NCBI GenBank assembly: GCA_902826335.1
Contig: CADEEL010000016.1
Location: 3,244-67,243 of the forward strand
From: an uncultured Alphaproteobacteria bacterium
Lineage (GTDB): Bacteria > Pseudomonadota > Alphaproteobacteria > Caulobacterales > Aquidulcibacteraceae
Direction: 5' to 3'
DNA: 64,000 nucleotides
The notes under the pieces are model-generated. The model saw only the letters and a list, made by a program, of their open reading frames with translations. It did not search any database and was not told the origin of the DNA. Made by a program: the position numbers and the translations under genes. Below are positions 34,383 through 42,117 of the stretch, piece after piece. Each line of letters begins with the position of its first letter. Position 1 is the first letter of the stretch.

Positions 34383-34725
34383 CGACAGCGGTCAGGTCGA
34401 ATTGACCGTCAATCAGGATTCTAGGCCCCAACTCAACGGGCCAAACGACTGCGTCCGGGGCGTCGGCCGCCAACGCGTCACGGATCGCGAGGGCCAGCGC
34501 TGTCGGCGAAGCAAAGTAACTAGGAATATGATCCTCAAACTTCCTGACTACGGCTGTCGCGGCGTGCATGTAGGACTCGCGCTCGTTTTCGGGCAGATCA
34601 TCCCATGCAAGGTCGCCGGGCGTAGGGTCGGCGTGGACCAGCTCTTCATAGAGCCGCCGCCCCAGTTCGATGACGGTCGGGGAAGGCCACGAATCGTAAT
34701 TGCTAGGAATATTGTCCGCGCACAT
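34342..34725 (-). CDS. Passenger ORF driven from the right end of the element
   Basis: 127 residues, not recognised. The middle contains DLAWDDLPENERESYMHAA, a short Trp/acidic helix also seen in phage and mobile-element proteins. Helices follow (ASPTALALAIRDALAAD). The start ATG at 34725 lies downstream of an inward promoter in the right inverted repeat, so the element appears to drive it from its own end. It overlaps the HEPN-like gene by 41 bp tail to tail. Confidence 0.6.
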   Translation of the reverse strand: MCADNIPSNYDSWPSPTVIELGRRLYEELVHADPTPGDLAWDDLPENERESYMHAATAVVRKFEDHIPSYFASPTALALAIRDALAADAPDAVVWPVELGPRILIDGQFDLTAVAKRLLSGGGEVAK

Positions 34726-34766
34726 CGCGCTGTGATTCTACCTTAAAACGCCAGCCTGTCATAGCT

Positions 34767-34795
34767 TTACTAGGGATAGCGGCATCTTATGTCAA
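34767..34795 (-). promoter_or_regulatory. Inward promoter in the right end of the IS1595 element
   Basis: On the minus strand TTGACA (34795-34790), a 17-bp spacer, then TAGTAA (34772-34767). It mirrors the left-end promoter and reads into the 127-residue passenger gene starting at 34725. Confidence 0.5.
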
Positions 34796-34808
34796 GTGCA
34801 TAATTAGG
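34788..34808 (-). repeat. Right terminal inverted repeat of the IS1595 element
   Basis: Perfect 21-bp inverse of 31133-31153; followed by the second copy of the 8-bp target duplication. Confidence 0.95.
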
Positions 34809-34835
34809 ATTACTTTCCTATTTCGCTGACTTCAA
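34807..34835 (-). promoter_or_regulatory. Candidate native promoter split by the IS insertion
   Basis: On the minus strand TTGAAG (34835-34830), a 17-bp spacer, then TAATCC, whose TAAT is part of the target duplication. Before insertion this would have read into the HTH-DUF6456 operon. Now the same -35 reads into the element (its first bases CC complete the -10), and the HTH gene retains only the -10 copy. Confidence 0.4.
34809..34816. repeat. Target site duplication, right copy (ATTACTTT)
   Basis: The 8-bp sequence is identical to 31125-31132. Confidence 0.93.
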
Positions 34836-34899
34836 TCCTCATATCGCCCCGGGGGAGAAGTCTTGCGCCGTACGCCACAAGGCGTCGGCCGAGCGCGGG

Positions 34900-35304
34900 T
34901 CACCCCCGACGGGAGGTCCCGAGGCCCATGCGCTTGGCGAGGTCCGAGCGCGCTTTCGCGTAATTCGGCGCCACCATCGGATAATCGTGCGGCAGGCCCC
35001 ACTTCGCGCGATATTCTTCCGGGGTCATGCCGTAGCGCGTGCGCAGATGGCGCTTGAGGGACTTAAACTTCTTGCCGTCCTCAAGGCACACGATGAATTC
35101 CGGAGTCACCGAGCGTTTGATCGGCACGGCGGGCTCGCGCGCGGCCTCCTGGACGGTGACCACGCCGCCCGCGTTTAGATCGCGGAGCGCGCCAAAGACC
35201 GTGCTGATCAGGGCCGGTATTTCATCAGGTTGAACCTTGTTCGCGCCGACATAGGCCGTGACGATGTCCACAGCCCATTCGATGAGATTCGCCCTCTGAT
35301 CCAT
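34900..35304 (-). CDS. MucR/Ros-family transcriptional regulator
   Basis: 134 residues from the ATG at 35304 (a GTG at 35316 is possible). The N-terminal helical oligomerisation region carries WAVDIVTAYVGANKV and IPALISTVFGALRDL. The C-terminal Ros-type finger is VCLEDGKKFKSLKRHLRTRY, then GMTPEEYRAKWGL. MucR binds AT-rich DNA and controls cell-cycle, surface and virulence genes. The zinc site is non-canonical: Cys73, Asp76, His86 and Arg90 stand where Ros has C, C, H and H. Some MucR homologues with altered ligands are known to fold without zinc. The upstream region is AT-rich and may be autoregulated. Confidence 0.93.
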   Translation of the reverse strand: MDQRANLIEWAVDIVTAYVGANKVQPDEIPALISTVFGALRDLNAGGVVTVQEAAREPAVPIKRSVTPEFIVCLEDGKKFKSLKRHLRTRYGMTPEEYRAKWGLPHDYPMVAPNYAKARSDLAKRMGLGTSRRG

Positions 35305-35452
35305 CGCGTCGCACACTCTGCAAGTATATGTGCAACTTACATTAGCGACAATATTGTCAAATTCAAGTCTGCGTCTTCAGACGCTCGATTTTTATTATCC
35401 TAATGGACAATTAATATTGTAAAGCAAGCGCTCATTGCCTGGCATTCTAGCG
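35305..35452 (-). promoter_or_regulatory. AT-rich mucR upstream region with ACAAT..ATTGT palindromes
   Basis: A 148-bp AT-rich island in otherwise GC-rich DNA. It holds a perfect 12-bp palindrome GACAATATTGTC (35347-35358), a spaced copy ACAATTAATATTGT (about 35407-35420), and a GCGTCT/AGACGC mini-hairpin between them. MucR is known to bind AT-rich sites with T-A steps, so it is a likely autoregulatory site. It also receives the end of the Mrp-like operon. Confidence 0.55.
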
Positions 35453-37144
35453 TCACGCCGCGATAACATAAAAGGCGAGGATAAGAGCGAGCGCCCCGCC
35501 GAGCGCCAGCCAGCCCGCGGCCGCGCCGTGCATCCGATCCGAAGCTTGCGCGGCGGACCAGGCCAGCGACGTCGCGCGCGCGCCAACCTCGCGCACCGCC
35601 GCGCGCACGCCGCCATAAATTCTGAGGAGCACCACGCCGACCCAACGCGCGACGCCGGCGGCGGGCCCTTCGTACAGCGCGTCGATGTCCAGCAGCCGTG
35701 TTGAACGTTCGCGGCCCGCCAGGCCGAGTGCGCGCAGCAGAAATACGGCGGCGGCGGCCGACGCGATAAGCTGCAGATGCCCGCCTACACGATCTCCCGA
35801 ATACGGATGAAATGACACCGGCGCCGGCGGCAACAATGCGTAAAGCCAGCCGGGCGCGGCGCCGATTGCAAGGCTAATGAATGACCCGAAGGCGGCGGCG
35901 AGCAGGATGCCGAAGGGCGCATCACGCGCCGCCGCGCCCCGGGCGGGCCCCAAGAAGATGGCGGGCAGGCGCAAGGCGAACAAGCCCGCGGTTGCGGCGG
36001 CCGCGCCAGACAGCGCCAATGAGGGCCAGCGCCAACCGCTGGCTGAAATTGCGTGTAGCGTCAGTGTTTCTGAGACATAGCCGGAAAGGCCCGGCGCGGC
36101 GGCGGCGCCAAGGCCAGCCAACACCGCGAAGAGCGCCGTCAACGGCATGGCGCGGCCGAGGCCGCCAATCGACGAAAACCGCCTTGCGCCCGATGCGTCG
36201 AGCGCCGCGCCGAGCATGAGAAACAACACGCCGTAAGACAGCGTGGTCGTGAACGCGTGGGCGGCGGCGCCCGCAAGCGAGAGAGGCGCGCCGACGCCGA
36301 TCGCGGCCACGATCAGGCCCGTCTGCGCGATAAGGCTATAAGCGAACGCGCGGCGGATATCGTCTTCCGCGAACGCGTACACCGCGCCGGCCAGCGCCAT
36401 CGCCGCGCCCGCGCCTATGAGCAGCGCTTCGCCGGAAAACCCGCGCGCCAAGCCATAGAGCGCGACCTTGGTTGCGAAGATCGCAAGCGCGGCCGCGCCG
36501 ACCGTCGAGGCGCGCGACAACGCGTCTTTGAGCCAAACGTGAACGAACGGCGCCGCCGCCTTGATCGCCAGCCCTGCGAGAAAAAACGCACCGCCCCAGG
36601 AATCCGCGGGCAAGCGCGTGAAGGAACTGTCGAATCCGTCCGCAAGGTGAAAGGCGACGCCGGTGAGCAGCAACAATCCGCCCAGGCCCTGCCACATCAG
36701 AAAGCGCACGCCCGCCGGCAACGCGGCCCGCCCGCCGCCAGCCAGCAGCACCCAGGCGCCGGCGACGCCGCACAATTCCGTCGCGGCGATAAAACTGATG
36801 AGATCGCCTGCGAACGCCGCGGTGGTCGCCGCGCCGCCAAGCAGAAAGATCGCCGCGTCCTCGTGCCGGTTGACGCGCCCGGACGTCGCCATCGCCATCA
36901 GGATGGCGCCGATCGCGCAAGCAAGACCGAACACTTGCGACAGCGCATCGAGCCGCAGCAGAACGACTGTCAACCCGATCTGCGCAAAGCGATCATAATC
37001 GCCAAAATCACGGGCGAAAATCAGCGCCACGCACGCGGCCGATGCGGCGAGCATGACCGGCCCGCGCAAGCCGCGCGGCGTGGCGAAGGCGATCAACGCG
37101 CCAAACAGCAGCGCAAAGCCTGGGTTAGCGGGAATGGAGATCAT
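35453..37144 (-). CDS. Antiporter-type subunit (MnhD/NuoL-like) that keeps the pump residues
   Basis: 563 residues from the ATG at 37144. About 14-15 TM helices. The TM5 Glu is Glu123 (FIAATELCGVAG), the TM7 Lys is Lys195 (GLAIKAAAPF), and Lys226 (FATKVALYG) is the TM8 Lys. With Lys206 these are all of its lysines in the first 230 residues. The HAFxHIxYK segment of relatives is altered to HAFTTTLSYG, and the TM12 Lys is Glu (YVSETLT). A C-terminal amphipathic and TM tail follows. It is the last gene of the operon and overlaps the small subunit gene by 20 bp. It is the only one of the three large subunits that keeps the half-channel charges. Confidence 0.88.
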   Translation of the reverse strand: MISIPANPGFALLFGALIAFATPRGLRGPVMLAASAACVALIFARDFGDYDRFAQIGLTVVLLRLDALSQVFGLACAIGAILMAMATSGRVNRHEDAAIFLLGGAATTAAFAGDLISFIAATELCGVAGAWVLLAGGGRAALPAGVRFLMWQGLGGLLLLTGVAFHLADGFDSSFTRLPADSWGGAFFLAGLAIKAAAPFVHVWLKDALSRASTVGAAALAIFATKVALYGLARGFSGEALLIGAGAAMALAGAVYAFAEDDIRRAFAYSLIAQTGLIVAAIGVGAPLSLAGAAAHAFTTTLSYGVLFLMLGAALDASGARRFSSIGGLGRAMPLTALFAVLAGLGAAAAPGLSGYVSETLTLHAISASGWRWPSLALSGAAAATAGLFALRLPAIFLGPARGAAARDAPFGILLAAAFGSFISLAIGAAPGWLYALLPPAPVSFHPYSGDRVGGHLQLIASAAAAVFLLRALGLAGRERSTRLLDIDALYEGPAAGVARWVGVVLLRIYGGVRAAVREVGARATSLAWSAAQASDRMHGAAAGWLALGGALALILAFYVIAA

Positions 37145-37385
37145 CGTCCTCGTCGCCACGCCGCCCAAAGGCAAGCCGAACAATACGCGCGAGCATCACC
37201 GCGCCCGCGCCGGCGCTCATCCCCAACAGCGCGGGAAAATAAATGGCGTTCTCCATGCCGGGCGCGCGCGGCGCCCCGGCGGCGAGGGAGAGGACGGCGC
37301 CCGCCGCCGTGCACACGATTGCGACGCCGGCCAGGATGTAGTCGGCGCCCCGCTGATTTCGCGATGGGTTTAGCCGTGCGGTCAT
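37125..37385 (-). CDS. Small two-helix subunit of the Mrp-like operon
   Basis: 86 residues from the ATG at 37385, which is preceded by a strong GGGGAGGGTGAG. Two TM helices are visible (about 17-38, YILAGVAIVCTAAGAVLSLA, and about 47-66), then a polar tail RLAFGRRGDEDDDL. No family is recognised. It starts 5 bp after the preceding large subunit stop. A small TM protein between antiporter subunits also occurs in related alphaproteobacterial operons. Confidence 0.7.
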   Translation of the reverse strand: MTARLNPSRNQRGADYILAGVAIVCTAAGAVLSLAAGAPRAPGMENAIYFPALLGMSAGAGAVMLARIVRLAFGRRGDEDDDLHSR

Positions 37386-37390
37386 TTCGC

Positions 37391-38851
37391 TCACCCTCCC
37401 CAACTGGGCGCGAGCAGCCGCGCCAACGGATCCACCACGAACAGTAACGACGCCGTCGCCAGCGCGCACGCCACGAGCGGTGCAATCAAACGCGCGTCGA
37501 CACCATCGGGCCGGACAAATGGATCGCTCGGCGCTTCCCCGACAAGTCCACGCGCCACCAGCGGCGCAAGATAGGCGAATGTGGCGATGGAGCCGATCGC
37601 GATGAGCGCGCCTGCCCACCGCAAATTCTCCTCCGCCAACGCCGTGACAACCCACAGACGCGGCCATGCGCCGACCAGCGGCGGCAGCCCGATGAAGCTC
37701 AGGGCCGCGACGGTCATCGCCGCGAACACCCATGGCATGGCCCGCCCTACGCCCGCCATATCCTGCGCCGCCGTGCGCCCCGTCGCCGCGGCCACGGTCG
37801 CGAAGGCCATCGCCAGAGTCGTCGCCGCGAAGGATTGCGCGATCGTCTGCAATATCGCCGAGAAATAGCCCGGCGGCGCCGCCGCCATGATGGCGGCGAG
37901 CCCCGCGCCATTTTGCGATATGACGCCGTAGGCCAGGCGTTCGCGCAGGTCGGATTTACCGAGCGCATTGAGCGCGGCGAGGCACATCGCGCCGCCCGCT
38001 ATTGCGAGGATGACCACCGCCGCGACGCGCGCCTGCGCCATGGCGTCACCGAAAACATAAAGCGTCGTCCTGAGCACGCCCAATACGCCGGCGGGCGCCA
38101 CCGTGAGGACCGCAACGACAATGAACGCGGCGTGCGGCGTGGCCGCCGACAACGCAAGCCAGCGGTGAAATGGCGGCAGCGCCGCCGCCGCGAGTCCAAA
38201 CACGTTGAGCGCCAGGAGAGCGCTCGCGATGATTGGTGAAATGTCCGCGGGAAGAATGCCGCCGACGCGGAATTCAACATCGCCCGAGAGCGCATAGGTC
38301 CACACGATGGCCGGCAGGAGCAGGCCGATCGAGCAGCCAAGCAGCGTTGTTATGTGCACCCGCGTGGCGCGCCGTGCGGCCGCATCCCCGCCATGCGCGA
38401 TGAGCGGCGCGCTGGCGAGAATGAGGCCCTGGTAACAAATGAACAGCGTGAACAAATTCGCGCTGTAGGCGACGCCCGCCGTCATCGCCGCGGCGAGCGC
38501 GCTGAACGCAAACAGGCGCGCGCTCGCTTGCGCGCCTTGAAGGCGTTGAAAAAATACGGCGTGTACGGCGTTGAGCGCGCCCATCAACGCAAGCGCCGCC
38601 GCGATGACGACACCGACCGGCTCGGTGACAAACGATATCCCAATGCCAGGCATGGGCTGCGCGAGATCGAGCCGCGCGGGCGCGCCGGCGACCAACGCGC
38701 TCACGAGGCCGCCCGCGGCGATCGCCTGCGCCGCCGCGCCCAGAATGTTCATGCTGTCGCGCAGCCAGGCGATGCGCGCGCTTAGCGCCACAAGCGCGGC
38801 GCGCGCGAGCGGCGCCGCAAGCGCCGCCATCAACATGTCGTGCGCGGTCAC
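37391..38851 (-). CDS. Degenerate antiporter-like subunit (MnhD family), ion-path residues lost
   Basis: 486 residues, about 14 TM helices, clearly of the MnhD/NuoN type (ANLFTLF, the FHRW box, GVGRAMPW, GLPPLVGAW). Yet the charged residues of the ion path are missing: TM5 Glu is Gln141 (CYQGL, family YEA), TM7 Lys is Ala222 (FGLAAAALPPFHRW, family FGIGKAALMPFHRW), and TM8 Lys is Pro253 (VAPAGV, family VVKAGV). The whole protein has one Lys. It may be a structural, non-pumping subunit (inference). The comparison is from memory of the family, not a computed alignment. Confidence 0.85.
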   Translation of the reverse strand: MTAHDMLMAALAAPLARAALVALSARIAWLRDSMNILGAAAQAIAAGGLVSALVAGAPARLDLAQPMPGIGISFVTEPVGVVIAAALALMGALNAVHAVFFQRLQGAQASARLFAFSALAAAMTAGVAYSANLFTLFICYQGLILASAPLIAHGGDAAARRATRVHITTLLGCSIGLLLPAIVWTYALSGDVEFRVGGILPADISPIIASALLALNVFGLAAAALPPFHRWLALSAATPHAAFIVVAVLTVAPAGVLGVLRTTLYVFGDAMAQARVAAVVILAIAGGAMCLAALNALGKSDLRERLAYGVISQNGAGLAAIMAAAPPGYFSAILQTIAQSFAATTLAMAFATVAAATGRTAAQDMAGVGRAMPWVFAAMTVAALSFIGLPPLVGAWPRLWVVTALAEENLRWAGALIAIGSIATFAYLAPLVARGLVGEAPSDPFVRPDGVDARLIAPLVACALATASLLFVVDPLARLLAPSWGG

Positions 38852-40278
38852 GGCGTCATACCAAGCACGGCGCCGCCGCGTTCAGCCGCGCGCCACAGCG
38901 CGGATGCGTTGAGGCCAAGCCCAATGCCGGCGGCGATCGCGACGATGTGCAGGGGCGCTATAGAGACGCGCCATGCCGGCCGATCTGACTCGCCGCCGCG
39001 GCTGAGATAGAGCGGCGCGAGCAAGCGGCCGCCATATCCAACGGCGGCCAGCGACCCGATGATGATGGCGCCCGCCGCCCACCACCATTGCGCCGCGAGC
39101 GCGCTCTCGATGAGGCGCCAGCGCGTTAAAAAGGACAACGTCAGCGGCGCGGCCATCAGGCCCAAGGCGCCAACCGCCAGCGCGGCGCCAGCAAGCGGCG
39201 CGCGGCGGCCAAAGCCCACAAGCCCTTCCATGGGCGCGCGTGCGTCCAGCACCGAAACGCCGCCGAGCACGCCGAGCATGCATGCGGACGCCGCCGCCAT
39301 GTGAAAGAGACCAGCGGCGAAACCGCCCGTTCCACCCGTAGCGAAGGCGATAAGGATCATGCCGGCTTGCGCGGCGCCGGCGTGTGCGCACAAGCGGCGC
39401 GCATCGCGCGCGCCGATCGCCTGAATTGAACCCGTAATCACGCTGATCGCGCCGAGCCCGGCCAGTCCGACGGCGAAGGCGCGCGCCAACGCGTCTTCAC
39501 CAAACGCCTCGAGCGACGCGGCCACGCGCCCCAGCAGCACGAGCGCGCCGAAGGCGCCGACGCTCGCCTGCAGAAGGCCCGCCATTCGCCCGCCTGCGCC
39601 ATAAAAAGGCGCCGCCCAGCCATTGAGCGGCGCAACGCCCGCCAGCGCCGCCAGGCCGATCAGCAGGAGCGCGCAGGCCAGCATCAAGGTGCGCGCCGTT
39701 GCGGACGATGCCGCAAGCGAAAGCGCGGCGCCGTCGACGGAGCCCGTCGCGTTGAAAAACAAGGCCGCGCCGATCGCCAACGCAAGACTTGCAAGCGCGC
39801 ACCACACAAGATGGCGCAATGCGGATGTGAGCGCCGCGCGATTGGCGTGAGCGCCCAGTGCAGCGAGCGCGCTGAGCCCCATCCAGCCGATCACCACGAA
39901 GGCGAGCGCAACGATCATGTCGCTCGCGAAGGCCGCGCCAAGCCATCCGAACCAGGACAAATGCCCGAGCGCCAACGCGGCCGACGCGGCGCCCGGCTCG
40001 CCATCCGCGCGCGCGAGATGCCCGCCCGCGATCATGCAGACGCATCCCGCCACCGCGAGCACGGGCAGCGCGATGACCGTAACCGCATCCACGGCCAATC
40101 CGAATGGCGCCGGCCCAGGCGTGACATAGAGGGCCGCCGCGGCGGTCAGCGCCGCCAGTGCGGAGGACACAATCCATGCGACGCGAAAGGGCGTGATGAG
40201 CATTGCGGCCGCCGCGGCGCACACCGGCGCGGCCAACACGATCATGGGCGCGATCGCCCCGAGCCACGCGCCGATCAT
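38848..40278 (-). CDS. Degenerate antiporter-like subunit (NuoN/MnhD family), lysine-free
   Basis: 476 residues with about 14 TM helices and no lysine at all. Family cues: the LIGLAALAGVAPLNGW helix (TM7) has Leu212 for the conserved Lys and Asn219 for the His of the family box GLALKAGLFPLHGW; the TM5 Glu position is Val129 (AFVVIGWMGL). Arg is present only in loops and near the C-terminus. It overlaps the next gene start by 4 bp. It is probably a scaffold subunit that has lost proton pumping, or a decaying paralogue that still has an open frame. Confidence 0.8.
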   Translation of the reverse strand: MIGAWLGAIAPMIVLAAPVCAAAAAMLITPFRVAWIVSSALAALTAAAALYVTPGPAPFGLAVDAVTVIALPVLAVAGCVCMIAGGHLARADGEPGAASAALALGHLSWFGWLGAAFASDMIVALAFVVIGWMGLSALAALGAHANRAALTSALRHLVWCALASLALAIGAALFFNATGSVDGAALSLAASSATARTLMLACALLLIGLAALAGVAPLNGWAAPFYGAGGRMAGLLQASVGAFGALVLLGRVAASLEAFGEDALARAFAVGLAGLGAISVITGSIQAIGARDARRLCAHAGAAQAGMILIAFATGGTGGFAAGLFHMAAASACMLGVLGGVSVLDARAPMEGLVGFGRRAPLAGAALAVGALGLMAAPLTLSFLTRWRLIESALAAQWWWAAGAIIIGSLAAVGYGGRLLAPLYLSRGGESDRPAWRVSIAPLHIVAIAAGIGLGLNASALWRAAERGGAVLGMTP

Positions 40279-40607
40279 GTGGCCGCGCCGTTATGATCAG
40301 CGCGCTCATCAATCAAGCCAAGCGCGTGCGTTTCAGCGCCGCCATACGCTTCCTCAATGCGCGCTGTGAGCGCGGCTGCAAGCATTGTCGCACCCACCCC
40401 GGCCGCCAGCGTCAGCACGGCGAGGCCAGCCAGGGCGCTGCCGCCAAGCACCGCAACCAGCACCGCCGCGCCAATATGCGCCGCCAACAGAGCCATCGTT
40501 CGTTTGACGCCATTGCCTATAACCAGCGCCGCGAACGCGCCCGCCGCCAGAATTATGACGCCCATGGCGAACAGTGCGGGCGAAGGCGATAAAACGCCCA
40601 TCACCAC
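40275..40607 (-). CDS. MnhC/NuoK-like small subunit
   Basis: 110 residues with three TM helices, in the position of MrpC/NuoK. The middle helix has GNGVKRTMALLAAHIGAAVL, where MrpC/NuoK relatives have an IGLELL-like stretch; the Glu is absent. The C-terminal helix is followed by TARIEEAYGG. It overlaps the neighbouring genes by 4 and 7 bp. Assignment is by position, length and helix pattern. Confidence 0.7.
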   Translation of the reverse strand: MVMGVLSPSPALFAMGVIILAAGAFAALVIGNGVKRTMALLAAHIGAAVLVAVLGGSALAGLAVLTLAAGVGATMLAAALTARIEEAYGGAETHALGLIDERADHNGAAT

Positions 40608-40987
40608 GTCTCATCGCTGAGCGCGTGCGTGCGCGCGGCGATCGCCGCCAAGGCGAGCGAGGACGAGCCGGCGACCACACACCAGACGCCCCAATTCAAC
40701 ACGGCGCGCGGAGCATCCGCTCCCACATAATCCGCGCCCATAAAAGCTAAAACAAGCACGGCGCCGAGGGCCGTCACCGCGCGAAGCGCCAAGGGCGGCG
40801 CGGCTCGTTTTGCGCCATCCACGCCAAACACGATGACGTGGAGGAAAAAGGCGAGTGTCGCAATCAACCCACCAAGGGCGGCGCCCGCCGTATCGCCATT
40901 GAGGGAGATCACAAGCGACATGAGGATGAGAAGCGGACCAGCGCTCGCCGCCGAGAGGCGCAAGGCCGCGTTCGCGCCGCCGCTCAT
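40601..40987 (-). CDS. MnhB-like subunit
   Basis: 128 residues from the ATG at 40987 (overlap ATGA with the preceding gene). Three to four TM helices, with the MnhB-like motif AGAALGGLIATLAFFLHVIVFG near residue 32-53 (two helices). It ends in SSLALAAIAARTHALSDE. It occupies the MrpB position. No other family is evident. Confidence 0.72.
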   Translation of the reverse strand: MSGGANAALRLSAASAGPLLILMSLVISLNGDTAGAALGGLIATLAFFLHVIVFGVDGAKRAAPPLALRAVTALGAVLVLAFMGADYVGADAPRAVLNWGVWCVVAGSSSLALAAIAARTHALSDETW

Positions 40988-41472
40988 TGGGCTTCCTCGC
41001 GCACGGACAGCGCACTGCGCGGACCGGCGCCCAACAGCGCGTAGGCGCCCAGGCCGCCGACGCATATGATCAGCGCGACGAGAGCCATGGGCGCCCCCGC
41101 TTCAGGCGAAGCCGGCCCAGCAGGGTTGGTTACATCCGGCGCCGCCCACAACAACGCCGCGCACAACACAAGCGCCGCCGCGCCAGGCATAACGAAGCCG
41201 AGGCGCGGATGCGCGCGCGCCGCGCGCGGCGCCAGCAACGCCGCACCCATCGCCGCGAGAACGCCCACCGCGCCGACGACGCTGACGCCAAGCGCCGCGC
41301 CGCCTTGCGCCAACGCCGCCAACGCGACCGCCGCGAACAGCGCGCCAGCATAGCCAGCCGCGATCGCCGCGAATAATGTCCGCATCCAGGCGGCTGCCAG
41401 GAAGCCCGCGAAACTCAGGCACAATGCAAAGAGCGCGAACCAAGGCGCCACATCTTCCACACTAGCGGTCAT
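40984..41472 (-). CDS. DUF4040/MbhD-MbhE-like subunit
   Basis: 162 residues from the ATG at 41472 (MTASVEDVAPWF). Five or so TM helices, including FAAIAAGYAGALFAAVALAAL and GVSVVGAVGVLAAMGAALL. It occupies the place of the C-terminal part of MrpA, split off as in MbhD/MbhE systems. There is no full-length MrpA in the operon. It overlaps MnhG by 11 bp and MnhB by 4 bp. Confidence 0.68.
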   Translation of the reverse strand: MTASVEDVAPWFALFALCLSFAGFLAAAWMRTLFAAIAAGYAGALFAAVALAALAQGGAALGVSVVGAVGVLAAMGAALLAPRAARAHPRLGFVMPGAAALVLCAALLWAAPDVTNPAGPASPEAGAPMALVALIICVGGLGAYALLGAGPRSALSVREEAQ

Positions 41473-41827
41473 GATGGCCGTCCGAAGGGCGCGGCGCCTT
41501 GAATTCACCCGCGATGGGCGCCAGCCCGGCGCCATGCGCGGCGCTCGACAACATGTGCGCGGAAACGGGAGACAACAGCGCGTGGAGCGCCGCAAGCAGC
41601 GCGATCATCAGCGCATTTGACAGGTCGCCTGCAAGGAGCGCCGCGGCGCCTAAAACCAGCCAACCGCCCAGCGCGTCGGCGGACCGCACCGCATGCACGC
41701 GCGTGTAGAAATCAGGGAAGCGCAACAGACCAATTGCGCCGACCAGCAACAGCGCGACGCCCAGCACGCCAAGAGCGGCGCCGATCGCCAGGCGCGCCAG
41801 CTCAATCACGTGAACCGCGGCGGTCAT
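41462..41827 (-). CDS. MnhG-family subunit
   Basis: 121 residues with three TM helices. The diagnostic MnhG motif is intact: GLLRFPDFYTRVHAVRSADA. It assembles with MrpE/F in the peripheral arm of Mrp antiporters. It overlaps MnhF by 4 bp. Confidence 0.88.
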   Translation of the reverse strand: MTAAVHVIELARLAIGAALGVLGVALLLVGAIGLLRFPDFYTRVHAVRSADALGGWLVLGAAALLAGDLSNALMIALLAALHALLSPVSAHMLSSAAHGAGLAPIAGEFKAPRPSDGHHDR

Positions 41828-42117
41828 GCGCCATCCTGTTCGTGCGCGAGCCGGGTTTGAAATGTCCGATGCCGCAGAAACTTTGACGCCGCCGCGACCA
41901 TGACGAAATCCGCGACAAGGATGAGCAGCGCCGCCTGCATGAGATGTGCGTGGCCAAGGCCCGGTGTGGCCCCGAGCAGCGCCATCACGAACGCGCAGCG
42001 CACTGCAATTGCATGCGCGGCGAGCGCGCGATCATAAAGTGTGGGGCCAGCCGCGAGGCGCACAAAGCACAGCGCGGCGACGCCAAGTACGGCGGCGGCG
42101 ATCGCCAGCGCGATCAT
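41824..42117 (-). CDS. MnhF-family subunit
   Basis: 97 residues with three TM helices. The motif RLAAGPTLYDRALAAHAIAV matches MrpF (GPTxxDRxLALD) but the last Asp is His here. The rest (LLILVADFVMVAAASKF) is typical. It overlaps MnhE and MnhG by 4 bp each. Confidence 0.85.
   Translation of the reverse strand: MIALAIAAAVLGVAALCFVRLAAGPTLYDRALAAHAIAVRCAFVMALLGATPGLGHAHLMQAALLILVADFVMVAAASKFLRHRTFQTRLAHEQDGA

Larger units (their letters stand above)
31133..34808 (+). mobile_element. IS1595-family element with passenger genes
   Basis: 3676 bp. The ends carry perfect 21-bp inverted repeats starting CCTAATTATGCACTTGACAT (31133-31153 and 34788-34808). They are flanked by an 8-bp direct repeat ATTACTTT (31125-31132 and 34809-34816), the target duplication length of the IS1595 family. 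It contains an IS1595/ISXO2-type transposase gene plus five other ORFs on both strands. The perfect ends and duplication point to a recent or still active insertion. Passenger genes are known for some IS1595 subgroups. Confidence 0.95.

Noticed and set aside
36257..37447. 396-residue plus-strand frame across the Mrp-like operon
   Set aside because: Extremely Arg-rich, antisense to a multi-TM gene with clear family motifs.
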